Origin: JAPWJZ01 sp035626855
GTDB lineage: Bacteria > Pseudomonadota > Alphaproteobacteria > Micavibrionales > UBA2020
Direction: 5' to 3'
DNA length: 62,008 nucleotides
Assembly: GCA_035626855.1 (NCBI GenBank)
Contig: DASPMW010000086.1
Span: forward strand, 1-62,008
Positions 52,818-60,897 of this stretch are shown in pieces. How positions within the stretch are numbered: the first letter of the stretch is position 1; every line of letters starts with the position of its first letter. The notes below the pieces were generated by a model. That model was not told the DNA's origin, made no database searches, and saw nothing but the letters and a program-made list of their open reading frames with translations. Position numbers and translations under genes: made by a program.

Positions 52818-54602
52818 ATGTATACCGCACCGCTGAAAGACATGCGTTTCGTCCTGAACGAGATTGCGGGCATGGAGGAGATCGCCACGCTGCCCGGGTA
52901 TGAGAACGTGACAACCGACGTCGTCGAAGCGGTGCTTGCCGAAGCCGCGCGACTGGCCGGCGAAGTCTGGGCGCCCACCAATAAGAATGGCGACCGTCAA
53001 ATGTCCCGCCTTGCGGGCGAGACCGTCAAGACGCCGGATGGCTTCAAGGACGCATATACCCAGTTCGCCCAAGGCGGCTGGACGGGCGTAACCTGCGCGC
53101 CGGATCATGGCGGACAGGCATTGCCCCATGCGCTCGGGATGGCGGTCGGGGAGATGTGGCAGGCTGCGAACCTTGCGTTATCCCTGTGCCCCCTCCTGTC
53201 GCAGGCCGCAATTGAGGCGATCGAGGTGCTCGGCACCGAAGCGCAGAAGACCAGGTACCTGCCGAAAATGATTTCCGGCGAATGGACCGGTTCCATGCAC
53301 CTGACGGAACCGCAAGCCGGCACCGACCTCGCCGCCATTCGCACGATGGCCAGACAGAATGGCGATCATTACCTGATGAAGGGCCAGAAGATATTCATCA
53401 CCTGGGGCGAGCACGACTTCACCCCGAACATCATTCACCTTGTTCTCGCGCGGATTGAGGGCCTCCCCGAAGGGAATGAAGGCTTGGGGCTGTTTATCGT
53501 GCCGAAGTTTCTTGTGAACGAAGACGGCTCGATCGGCAAACGCAACGACGTGCGCGCCGTCTCGCTCGAACACAAGCTTGGCATTCACGGTTCCCCCACC
53601 TGCGTCATGATGTATGGCGAAGGCGAAGGAGCGGTTTCTTACCTGATCGGCGAGCCGGGGCAGGGGCTTCGCAACATGTTCATCATGATGAACAACGCGC
53701 GCCTCGGCGTCGGACAGCAGGGCGTCGCCCTTTCCGAGGCTGCGTACCAGCACGCGCTTCAATACGCCAAGGACCGGGTGCAGGGCATGAAGCTCGGCGA
53801 CAAATCCGGCAAGCGTGTTGCAATCATCGAACATCCAGACGTGCGGCGCATGTTATTGACGATGAAATCCAATACCGAGGCCTCCCGTGCGCTGGCTTAT
53901 TACGCAGCAGGAATGATCGACCGATCGCGCCGTACGGTGAATGCCGCGGCGAAAGCGGCCGCCGCCGCCCGTCTGGACCTCCTTGTGCCCCTCGTCAAGG
54001 CGTGGGCGACAGACCTCGCTGTTGAAACGTCCTCCACCGGCTTGCAGATACATGGCGGTATGGGCTTTATCGAGGAAACCGGCGCCGCCCAATATTACCG
54101 CGACAGCCGCATCCTGCCCATCTATGAAGGCACGAACGGTATTCAGGCCAATGATCTGGTCTTCCGCAAGGTGCTGCGCGACGGCGGGGCAGAGGCGGGA
54201 AAGTTCATGGGCGAGATCAAGACATTCGCGAAATCGCTGACGCAAAAGCCGAGTGATGATCTGGACGTCATTCAAGGCTCACTGGTCAGGGCAGTTACAG
54301 CCCTTGAAGAAACCACCGCCTGGATGCTGGCCAACGCGAAATCGAATACCGAAACCATGGCAGCCTCGGCCGTGCCATACCTGCGGCAATTCTCCCTCGT
54401 CGCGGGCGGCTATATGATGGCCCGCATGGCGCTTTCGGCCCATGCGGCGCTGCATGGCGGGGAGGATGCGAATTTCTACAACACAAAGCTCATCACGGCA
54501 CGTTTCTTTGCCGAGGCGTTGCTGCCGCAGGTGCATGGTCTCACCGCCCCGATCATGGGCGGGCAGAAAATGGCCTGCCAGATCGCCAACGACCAGTTCT
54601 AG
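52818..54602 (+). CDS. Acyl-CoA dehydrogenase (with C-terminal acyl-CoA DH domain)
   Basis: A 594-residue flavoprotein of the larger acyl-CoA dehydrogenase type. MTEPQAGTDL-like substrate motif (MHLTEPQAGTDLAAIRT), the flavin region, and YRDSRILPIYEGTNGIQANDL with the catalytic Glu are present, followed by the extra C-terminal helical domain (about 480-594) of the FadE-like branch. It begins beta-oxidation of acyl-CoAs. GAGGAG lies seven bases before the ATG at 52818; the frame is open further upstream, but that part reads through terminator hairpins. Chain-length specificity cannot be told. Confidence 0.9.
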   Translation: MYTAPLKDMRFVLNEIAGMEEIATLPGYENVTTDVVEAVLAEAARLAGEVWAPTNKNGDRQMSRLAGETVKTPDGFKDAYTQFAQGGWTGVTCAPDHGGQALPHALGMAVGEMWQAANLALSLCPLLSQAAIEAIEVLGTEAQKTRYLPKMISGEWTGSMHLTEPQAGTDLAAIRTMARQNGDHYLMKGQKIFITWGEHDFTPNIIHLVLARIEGLPEGNEGLGLFIVPKFLVNEDGSIGKRNDVRAVSLEHKLGIHGSPTCVMMYGEGEGAVSYLIGEPGQGLRNMFIMMNNARLGVGQQGVALSEAAYQHALQYAKDRVQGMKLGDKSGKRVAIIEHPDVRRMLLTMKSNTEASRALAYYAAGMIDRSRRTVNAAAKAAAAARLDLLVPLVKAWATDLAVETSSTGLQIHGGMGFIEETGAAQYYRDSRILPIYEGTNGIQANDLVFRKVLRDGGAEAGKFMGEIKTFAKSLTQKPSDDLDVIQGSLVRAVTALEETTAWMLANAKSNTETMAASAVPYLRQFSLVAGGYMMARMALSAHAALHGGEDANFYNTKLITARFFAEALLPQVHGLTAPIMGGQKMACQIANDQF

Positions 54603-54611
54603 GATATAGCC

Positions 54612-55196
54612 ATCATCAAGCCTGAAATCCTTGTCCTTTTATCGGCCTGCATCCTTTTTGCGGGCTTTGGCCCCTATGTCCGCGCAGCGCTCAGGGGCGA
54701 GGTGAAGCCGCATGCTTATTCCTGGCTGATCTGGTTTGTGCTTACCGTCATAGCAGCGGCCGCCCAATGGGCCGAAGGAGGGGGCTTGGGCGTCGTCCCC
54801 ACGGTTATCGGCGCCTTTACCTGCCTGGGCCTGTGCGCGATTGGATTTCGGCAGGGCGCGCAGAACATTACACGCAGCGATCAGGCTGCGCTTGCCGCCG
54901 CCTTCTTTACCTTGCCGGTCTGGTATGTAACCGCCGATCCATTCTGGTCGGTCGTGCTGATCGTGGTGATCGACGCCATCGGCTTCTTTCCGACGTTCCG
55001 CAAATCATGGTCAAAACCATGGGAGGAACGGGCGCTGGCCTACATCCTGTTCGCCGCATCTACGGTGGTGTCGATCTTCGCGCTTGCGCAATGGAGCGCG
55101 ACAACACTCATGTTCCCGGTATATATGTGCGCGATCAATCTCGCCATGTTCGTCTACCTGCTGGCGCGCCGGCGCGTCATCAGGGCCGGGGCGTAG
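54612..55196 (+). CDS. Unknown multi-helix membrane protein with non-standard start
   Basis: About 194 residues with six hydrophobic segments, no family recognised; PTFRKSWSKPWEERALAYILFAAS lies in a loop. The frame has no ATG, GTG or TTG between the preceding stop codon and the GTG at 54702, yet the codons before that GTG spell a clear first membrane helix, ILVLLSACILFAGFGPYV. An AGGA lies seven bases before an ATC at 54612, so an ATC (or ATA) start is likely; otherwise the gene starts at 54702 and lacks the helix. It follows the dehydrogenase gene directly, so coupling may help. Confidence 0.55.
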   Translation: MIKPEILVLLSACILFAGFGPYVRAALRGEVKPHAYSWLIWFVLTVIAAAAQWAEGGGLGVVPTVIGAFTCLGLCAIGFRQGAQNITRSDQAALAAAFFTLPVWYVTADPFWSVVLIVVIDAIGFFPTFRKSWSKPWEERALAYILFAASTVVSIFALAQWSATTLMFPVYMCAINLAMFVYLLARRRVIRAGA

Positions 55197-55560
55197 ACCA
55201 TTTGCTGACATCCCAGGGATCGACCGGCTGGGGATAAATTGCCCCGCGCACATGCTTGGCCGGCGGATCCACCCGCAAGATCTCGCCCCCAAACTGCCGC
55301 TCGATACGGGCGATGGTTTCTTCGGTGCAGGAAATGGAGACGGTCGCGTGGGTTGTGGTAACGCCCGCATCGGGCGCTACTGCATTTCCTTTGTGCATGT
55401 CGCCCTGACGTTCCAGCCAGCGGCCCAGCCTGCGCTTGAAATCTGCGCCTTGGGCGGCAAGGTCCGCGGCAGGCTTTGTCAGCGTGATTTTAAACGGTTG
55501 CAGATCGCGCTGCGGCGGCGTGTTGAATTCTTCGCGTAGCTTGCGCTTGAACAGTCCCAC
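55180..55560 (-). CDS. Unknown small protein
   Basis: A 126-residue soluble protein, no family recognised. The GTG at 55558-55560 has an excellent AAGGAG six bases upstream, so it was preferred over a longer frame to 55686 that reads a hydrophilic, atypical N-terminus. It begins GLFKRKLREEFNTPPQRDL, then HATVSISCTEETIARIERQF, and ends WSTPRP. It overlaps the convergent membrane gene by 17 bases. Function unknown. Confidence 0.6.
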   Translation of the reverse strand: MGLFKRKLREEFNTPPQRDLQPFKITLTKPAADLAAQGADFKRRLGRWLERQGDMHKGNAVAPDAGVTTTHATVSISCTEETIARIERQFGGEILRVDPPAKHVRGAIYPQPVDPWDVSKWSTPRP

Positions 55561-55730
55561 ATTTAACTCCTTGGTTCGTCCCGAGTCTAAAACCTTTTCA
55601 TATAAGGTCAATGCTTTCGTCTTGCTGCATCGCAGCAGGGATTTTAAGGGTTTACAAGGGGTTAGCCATTTTTTACGCTTGTTCATCCTTGGCGGGATGA
55701 ACGGGTGGCTGTGGATAAAAGCAGGCGGCC

Positions 55731-56519
55731 ATGAAATACGAAGATGGATTTCACTTCAACGAATATCCCTGCGCATCGGGCCAGCCCGACGCGCTGATCA
55801 TTTTTTTGCATGGCTACGGCAACCACCCGGACATGTTCAACGACCTGCCCGCCGCGATCCACAAGGAATGGCCCAACGCGGATATTCTGGTCGTGCGCGG
55901 TCCTGTCGGCATCGGCGCCGATAAAAAGCGCCTTGCCGATCACGGCCTGCCGGACGCCGAAGATCTCTATAGCTGGTATAAAAGCGACAAGAGCCCCGAG
56001 AAAAACGTCGATCTTGCGCTGAAGCATCTGTTCAACAAGGTGCCGGTCGTTGACGAACTCAATCGTTTCGCAGATGCGCAGCTCGCCAAGCGCGGATTGA
56101 AGGATGACGGGCTCGTGCTATATGGTTTTTCATTGGGCGGCGCGATGGTTGTCCAGATGGCGACGCGACGAAGCGATAAATGCGCGGCAGTCGTCGCCCA
56201 CTCCGCCCCGGTATTCCCGATCATCAAGCCGAAGTCCAAGCCGGAAACGATGCTCTTGATGGGGGACCAAGATAATTATTTTTACACCATCAACCGCCAT
56301 GTCGCAAAAAATCCCAAACCGCGCGGGCGGCTGGGCCGGGCATTCGATAAGGCGCTCACCTCGATCAGCGTTCATTATAATGCTTCCCTGCAGCGGCTGA
56401 AACGCGCGGGCCTGCCTGTCGAAGCCGTGGTCGTGAAGGGATTGCATCACACAATCAACGACGAGTCTTTCGGCAAGTCTGTCGACTTCATCGTGAAGAA
56501 CCTCCGAAACAAGCCATAA
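55731..56519 (+). CDS. Phospholipase/carboxylesterase-family alpha/beta hydrolase
   Basis: A 262-residue hydrolase of the carboxylesterase 2/YpfH-like group. LIIFLHGYGNHPDMF is the oxyanion-hole segment, GFSLGGAM the nucleophile elbow, and GDQDNYF and KGLHHTINDE supply the acid and His of the triad. The likely substrates are carboxylic esters or lysophospholipids; unproven. Length is slightly above the typical 220 residues. A terminator follows and the His/Cys-rich gene converges. Confidence 0.85.
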   Translation: MKYEDGFHFNEYPCASGQPDALIIFLHGYGNHPDMFNDLPAAIHKEWPNADILVVRGPVGIGADKKRLADHGLPDAEDLYSWYKSDKSPEKNVDLALKHLFNKVPVVDELNRFADAQLAKRGLKDDGLVLYGFSLGGAMVVQMATRRSDKCAAVVAHSAPVFPIIKPKSKPETMLLMGDQDNYFYTINRHVAKNPKPRGRLGRAFDKALTSISVHYNASLQRLKRAGLPVEAVVVKGLHHTINDESFGKSVDFIVKNLRNKP

Positions 56520-56525
56520 AAAAAA

Positions 56526-56554
56526 TCCCCGGCTTTCGCGCGGGGAATTTTTTT
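56526..56554 (+). terminator. Intrinsic terminator after the hydrolase gene
   Basis: The arms TCCCCG and CGGGGA with a 9-base loop are followed by seven T, 6 bases after the stop at 56519. The minus strand also has A/T runs, so it may serve the converging 56566-56733 gene too. Confidence 0.65.
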
Positions 56555-56565
56555 GCCTGTAACTG

Positions 56566-56733
56566 TTAGGGCTTTGGCGCGTCCGGTTTTTTCGGGGCCG
56601 CATCGTCCTTTTTCTTATGATGCGGGCACGCATCGTTTGCGGCGTCCTTATGGTGGTGGTGACCACCTTCTTTATGTGCTTTGTCGTGGAATTCCTTGCT
56701 GCAGCCACCTTTGCATTTATGTTCTTTAGCCAT
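56566..56733 (-). CDS. His/Cys-rich 55-residue protein (possible metal binder)
   Basis: A small frame of 55 residues. It contains CKGGC (7-11), six more His including HHHH near 25-28, CPHH (36-39) and a Pro-rich tail DAPKP. His and Cys make up almost a quarter of residues 1-40, which suggests metal binding (zinc, nickel or copper). The ATG at 56731-56733 has GGAG eight bases upstream, and the strand has no overlapping gene. There is no signal peptide. It may be a metal-buffer or a small regulator; no family is recognised. Confidence 0.65.
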   Translation of the reverse strand: MAKEHKCKGGCSKEFHDKAHKEGGHHHHKDAANDACPHHKKKDDAAPKKPDAPKP

Positions 56734-56887
56734 GAGACAACTCCGTAACCGGTTGATGAAAGCGTGAGGAAAGCATACGACTGGATTTAAACTGCGGCCA
56801 GCGCGTTTTTACTCCCCTGCGCCTTATGGCAATAATGTTTAGGTTTATTACTCGCGCCGGCACTACTAGGATGAGTTCCGAAAAACC

Positions 56888-57976
56888 ATGCAGAGCCTTT
56901 CAGACATTTACGAGCAAAAGATCCAACAGGGGGGCCTCCGCGCGGACCCCGATCAGGCGCGCGTCATCGGCGCCCTGGATACCTTGTCGAGGTCGCTCGC
57001 ACCGCCAGCATCGAAAGCATGGTGGCCCTTTGCGCGCAAAAAAGCGCCGAAGATTAAGGGCCTCTATCTATGGGGCGGCGTGGGCCGCGGAAAATCCATG
57101 CTCATGGATATGTTCTTCGCCCAGGCGCCCGTGGAAAACAAACGGCGTGTTCACTTTCATGCATTCATGCTCGAGGTTCATGACTTCTTATTCGCGCGAC
57201 GCAGCCACCGCACCGAGCAGGACCGCATCGACAGCGACCTGATTGCGGCGGCCGACAAAATCGCGGGCGAAGCGAGATTACTTTGTTTCGACGAGTTCCA
57301 GGTCAAGGATGTCGCGGACGCGATGATCATCGGGCGGCTCTTTACCGCGCTTTTCGAGCGCGGCGTGGTGGTTGTCATGACCTCGAACATTCCCCCGGAC
57401 GGCCTATACAAAGACGGGTTGCAGCGCGATCGTTTCTTGCCCTTTATCGAGCTCCTGAAAAGCAATATGGAGGTATACGCCTTTATCGGAGAAACGGATT
57501 ACCGCCGCGGACGGTTGCGCGAACTGGATGTTTACTTCTGGCCTGCAGACGCCGACGCCCATGCGCAGCTCGACCGTGTTTTTACAACCGTGACAGATGG
57601 CGACGCGGGCAACCCTGCCGATATCACGGTCAAAGGCCGCATTATCCATGTTCCGCGCGCCGCAAAAGGGGTTGCTGCCTTTAGCTTTAGCGAACTCTGC
57701 GAGCAGCCCAAGAGCGCGCTGGATTACCTGGAGCTGACGCGGTTGTTCAGGTTTTTTATCATTAAAAATATTCCGCGCCTGAATGACGGAAACCGTGACG
57801 CTGTTACGCGCTTCGTTACCCTGATCGACGCGCTCTACGACAGCCACGCCTTTGTTGCAGTATCCGCCGCAGCGCCGCCCGAGGAGCTTTACGACGGAAC
57901 TGCTCTTGCGCAGGTGTTCGAGCGGACTGTCAGCCGACTGCTGGAAATGCAGTCGCGTTCGTACCGGGAAAGCTGA
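56888..57976 (+). CDS. zapE: ZapE/AFG1-family ATPase
   Basis: A 362-residue P-loop ATPase. Walker A is GGVGRGKS (63-70), Walker B LLCFDEFQV (D134, E135), and the following MTSNIPPDGLY and RFLPFIELLK are AFG1 signatures. ZapE associates with the division ring in E. coli; the mitochondrial relative Afg1 handles membrane proteins. Ribosome site is weak. The next gene overlaps its stop (TGATG), and mdh lies a few genes on, as is common for zapE in alphaproteobacteria. Confidence 0.9.
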   Translation: MQSLSDIYEQKIQQGGLRADPDQARVIGALDTLSRSLAPPASKAWWPFARKKAPKIKGLYLWGGVGRGKSMLMDMFFAQAPVENKRRVHFHAFMLEVHDFLFARRSHRTEQDRIDSDLIAAADKIAGEARLLCFDEFQVKDVADAMIIGRLFTALFERGVVVVMTSNIPPDGLYKDGLQRDRFLPFIELLKSNMEVYAFIGETDYRRGRLRELDVYFWPADADAHAQLDRVFTTVTDGDAGNPADITVKGRIIHVPRAAKGVAAFSFSELCEQPKSALDYLELTRLFRFFIIKNIPRLNDGNRDAVTRFVTLIDALYDSHAFVAVSAAAPPEELYDGTALAQVFERTVSRLLEMQSRSYRES

Positions 57977-59106
57977 TGCTCAACTTCCTGCGAAAAGTGT
58001 TTGGAAAGAAGAAGCGCGGCAAACCAATTCCCGTTCTGCCTGCGCGGCCCGAAGACATCGTATTGCCTGACCTGCCTGATGTCGCGGGGGCGAACGACGA
58101 TCCGGATATCCGTATCGCACTCGCGCACCGCCTGGTCACGCTGCTGCCAGGGATGGAGACAGATGAACACAGCCAGCTTTACGCATATGCTGTCCAGGCA
58201 TTGATGTCTTTGGCCCAAGACGAAGTGGTGCGCGTGCGGCAAGCGCTTTCCACGGCGCTGCGCGACTATGCGAAAGCACCACCGGCGGTTGTTGCGCGCC
58301 TTGCACGGGATGTCGAGCGGGAAATAGCGGAACCGATTCTGCGCCGTTGCGTGGCGCTGGAAGAAGGCGTCCTTGTGGAAATACTGTCGGGCCATCCCGA
58401 GCCATGGGCGATCGCCGCCATCGCCGCGCGGCCGTCGGTGACGGAACGGATATCAGATGCGGTATTTAAAACCGGTGATATCAAGGGAACGGCCCTGCTG
58501 CTCGCCAACAAGGGCGCTGCGATATCGGAGGCAACGTTGCGGGAGGTGGTGGCGGGCGCGCGGCAGCATGCAGAATGGCATGGACCCCTTGCCATGAGCC
58601 CGCATCTCAGCGTTGACAGCACGCGCGAAATTACGGGCTTTGTAAACGACGCCATTCTGGAAGTGCTGGAAACGCGCAGCGACCTCGATGCCCCGACCCG
58701 TAACGCAGTTGTCGCGATTGTCGGGCGGCGGCTGGCTTACACCCGCCAGACCGGGAAACTGGACGCCCGCGAAAAGGTGGAACATTTCGCCCGGGCGGGA
58801 AGTTTAAACGCCGAACTGGTGCACGATGCCCTCGCCTGGCAGGAGCGCGCCTTCGCTCTCCACGCGATTGCGCGCCTTTCCGGGGTTGCGTTTGAAACGG
58901 TGGAGAGAATGGTCGCAGCGGGGTCTAAGCCCATCATCGCCCTCTGTTGGAAGGCTCAGCTGCCAGCGCGGATGTGCGTCGACGTGCAGCGCTTCGCCGG
59001 ACGCGTTCAGCCGCGTGACCTTCTATACCCTAAAGGCGGCACGGAATATCCTTTGTCACCGGAAGAAATTGCATGGCAGCTTGAGTTTTTCGGCATCAAA
59101 AAATAG
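57976..59106 (+). CDS. DUF2336 protein
   Basis: A 376-residue protein with a helical-repeat (HEAT-like) fold typical of DUF2336: DPDIRIALAHRLVTLLP, DEVVRVRQALSTALRDYA and AIAARPSVTERISDAVF. The N-terminus is basic (MLNFLRKVFGKKKRGK). This domain is largely confined to alphaproteobacteria; no activity is known. Start overlaps the zapE stop, so the two are coupled. It is probably the second gene of a zapE-DUF2336-Sel1 unit. Confidence 0.8.
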   Translation: MLNFLRKVFGKKKRGKPIPVLPARPEDIVLPDLPDVAGANDDPDIRIALAHRLVTLLPGMETDEHSQLYAYAVQALMSLAQDEVVRVRQALSTALRDYAKAPPAVVARLARDVEREIAEPILRRCVALEEGVLVEILSGHPEPWAIAAIAARPSVTERISDAVFKTGDIKGTALLLANKGAAISEATLREVVAGARQHAEWHGPLAMSPHLSVDSTREITGFVNDAILEVLETRSDLDAPTRNAVVAIVGRRLAYTRQTGKLDAREKVEHFARAGSLNAELVHDALAWQERAFALHAIARLSGVAFETVERMVAAGSKPIIALCWKAQLPARMCVDVQRFAGRVQPRDLLYPKGGTEYPLSPEEIAWQLEFFGIKK

Positions 59107-59129
59107 AATACACCTAAAGGAAGAATGTC

Positions 59130-59990
59130 ATGTCCGATGCCGTGCGCGAGCTCCGCGCCCTCGCCCGCAAGGGGGACACGAAGGCGATGATTCAGCTATC
59201 CGACTTGTACTACCATGGCGCTGAGGGGCTGGACCCCTCGCGCATGAAAAGCTTCGAATGGCTTCTCAAGGCAGCGGAGCTCGGGGATGCAGCCGCGCAG
59301 AACGCCGTCGGCATACGCTTCGAATCCGGCGACGGCGTCAGCAAGGACGTTTATAAGGGGCTCGACTGGTACCTTAAGGCCTTCGCCGCAGGCAGCGCCG
59401 ATGCCTGCTTCAATCTGGGATTAATGTACGAACTTGGCGATCATGTGCCCCAGATGGAAGCGCACGCCGTCGCCTTTTACGAAGAAGGCGCGCAGCGCGG
59501 ATCCGCCGCCTGCCAGCAAAGCCTTGCCTTTAAATATCTTCATGGCAGCGGCGTACGCGCCGATCCTGTGCGGGCGATGGAGCTGTTCGAACTCGCGGGG
59601 CAGGGCGGAAGGGGCGGCGCGTTTGAAACGCTCGGAACACTTTATTTGGCGGGCAATATCGTTCCCCGGAATCCGGAGATGGCCTATGACTACTTTCTTC
59701 GGGCACTGACATTTTTCGATACGGATTTGTCTGTTTCCTCCGGTGACGCGCCCTTGCTGCTCGCACTGTGCATGCTGACGGGGACAGGTTGCAAAATCGA
59801 CCGCCGGACCGGCACAGAAGTATTGAAGCGCGCCGCGGAAGCCGGCAACCTGGTGGCTGAGGAAGCATTGCGGGATCGCGTCGTGCGCGATCCGCTCATT
59901 CATATATGGTTTTCCGGGGCGGAATCATTTGCGCGCAATCGCAAGGCGGAATGGGACATCACCAATCTGCTTATTTCAAAATTCGCTTAA
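59130..59990 (+). CDS. Sel1-like repeat protein
   Basis: A 286-residue protein made of Sel1/TPR-like repeats, such as AMIQLSDLYYHGAEGLDPSRMKSFEWLLKAAELGDAAAQNAVGIRFESGDGVSKD and the following units, about five repeats over 10-240. Sel1 proteins act as scaffolds in signalling or envelope complexes. There is no signal peptide, so it is cytoplasmic. AAGGAAG precedes the ATG. It ends 4 bases inside the convergent C39-like gene. Confidence 0.8.
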   Translation: MSDAVRELRALARKGDTKAMIQLSDLYYHGAEGLDPSRMKSFEWLLKAAELGDAAAQNAVGIRFESGDGVSKDVYKGLDWYLKAFAAGSADACFNLGLMYELGDHVPQMEAHAVAFYEEGAQRGSAACQQSLAFKYLHGSGVRADPVRAMELFELAGQGGRGGAFETLGTLYLAGNIVPRNPEMAYDYFLRALTFFDTDLSVSSGDAPLLLALCMLTGTGCKIDRRTGTEVLKRAAEAGNLVAEEALRDRVVRDPLIHIWFSGAESFARNRKAEWDITNLLISKFA

Positions 59991-60541
59991 GGGCGTGGCT
60001 GGGTGAAGGACTGCTTGGGCGGCGGCGGCAGTTTTTGCTCTGCCAAGGAAAGCCATTTCTCGAAACTGTCGTCGGGTAACGCTGTGAAGTTGACGGTCCA
60101 ATGGCTCTCGCGCGCGCTTCCAGGTTCCCAATTTCCGTCGTCCCAGACGATGCTTGCCAGGGGCGCGATAACGAATTCATGGTAGTAGGGCTCGTAATAG
60201 AGAACCAAGTCTCCTTCTCGGGCGAGGAAAACAACATAATGCCCCTCCCCCTCCTGCATAATGTTGGCGATGGCCACGCCGCCGTTGTAGGTATGGGCCC
60301 CGAAGTCCGCCTGCGGCGCGAATTTCGATGCCTGAAATGCCAGAACCTCCTGAGGTGTGCCTGTCCGGGGGTCAGGTGCCAACAACTCGCGCACCTCGCT
60401 GTAACTGGCGGTCGACCCATAAATTTTGGCAACCGTCGCGAGGCAGGCCGGACCACAGGAATGATCATCCAGCTGGCGCTGGAAAAACTGCTCTGCTGCT
60501 GTTCCCGAAAGGGGAATGTGTTTAATCTGCGGCTCTTGCAT
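59987..60541 (-). CDS. C39-like cysteine peptidase-fold protein
   Basis: About 184 residues. QLDDHSCGPACLATVAKIYG, with C29, matches the Cys box of the C39 (bacteriocin-processing) peptidase fold; GHYVVF supplies the His (H101), and the usual DP motif is replaced by YYEPYY (E117). There is no ABC transporter domain or membrane helix, so it is a free-standing domain. Activity is plausible but the Asp-to-Glu change is unusual. No peptide-toxin genes are beside it. The ATG at 60539-60541 is uncertain; other in-frame starts lie upstream. Confidence 0.7.
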   Translation of the reverse strand: MQEPQIKHIPLSGTAAEQFFQRQLDDHSCGPACLATVAKIYGSTASYSEVRELLAPDPRTGTPQEVLAFQASKFAPQADFGAHTYNGGVAIANIMQEGEGHYVVFLAREGDLVLYYEPYYHEFVIAPLASIVWDDGNWEPGSARESHWTVNFTALPDDSFEKWLSLAEQKLPPPPKQSFTQPRP

Positions 60542-60720
60542 AAGCAAGGCTAACACAGTCTGCGCGATGGAAATACAGGCCGCGAAATCGGGAGCGTGGT
60601 ATTCGCCCGGTATCTAACCATAACAATACTTGTCATAAGGATTCGCTTTTCCGCGCCTTTGGTGCGTCAGAGCGGAAATTTAACTCGCTGTTTTTACCGC
60701 ATAAAGTTCGCTGCACATAA

Positions 60721-60748
60721 TTGCGCAACCAGATTTGTCGAATATGTA
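60721..60748 (+). promoter_or_regulatory. Candidate promoter for mdh
   Basis: TTGCGC (60721-60726) and TATGTA (60743-60748) are 16 bases apart in the 341-base gap upstream of mdh. The resulting leader would be about 140 bases long. The gap also has a GGCGCC inverted segment and an AT-rich stretch near 60750-60770, with no gene seen. Confidence 0.35.
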
Positions 60749-60897
60749 AAAATTTTTATTACATAATAGATGTCGGTATGGCGCGTCGCACAAAAAAGGC
60801 GCCGACGCTACCTATACACTGCGATAAAAAGTGCTAGCTTAAGGCAGGCTCTGATTCCTTATAAACAACGGCCATCCAAAAAATTAGGGGAAGAATA

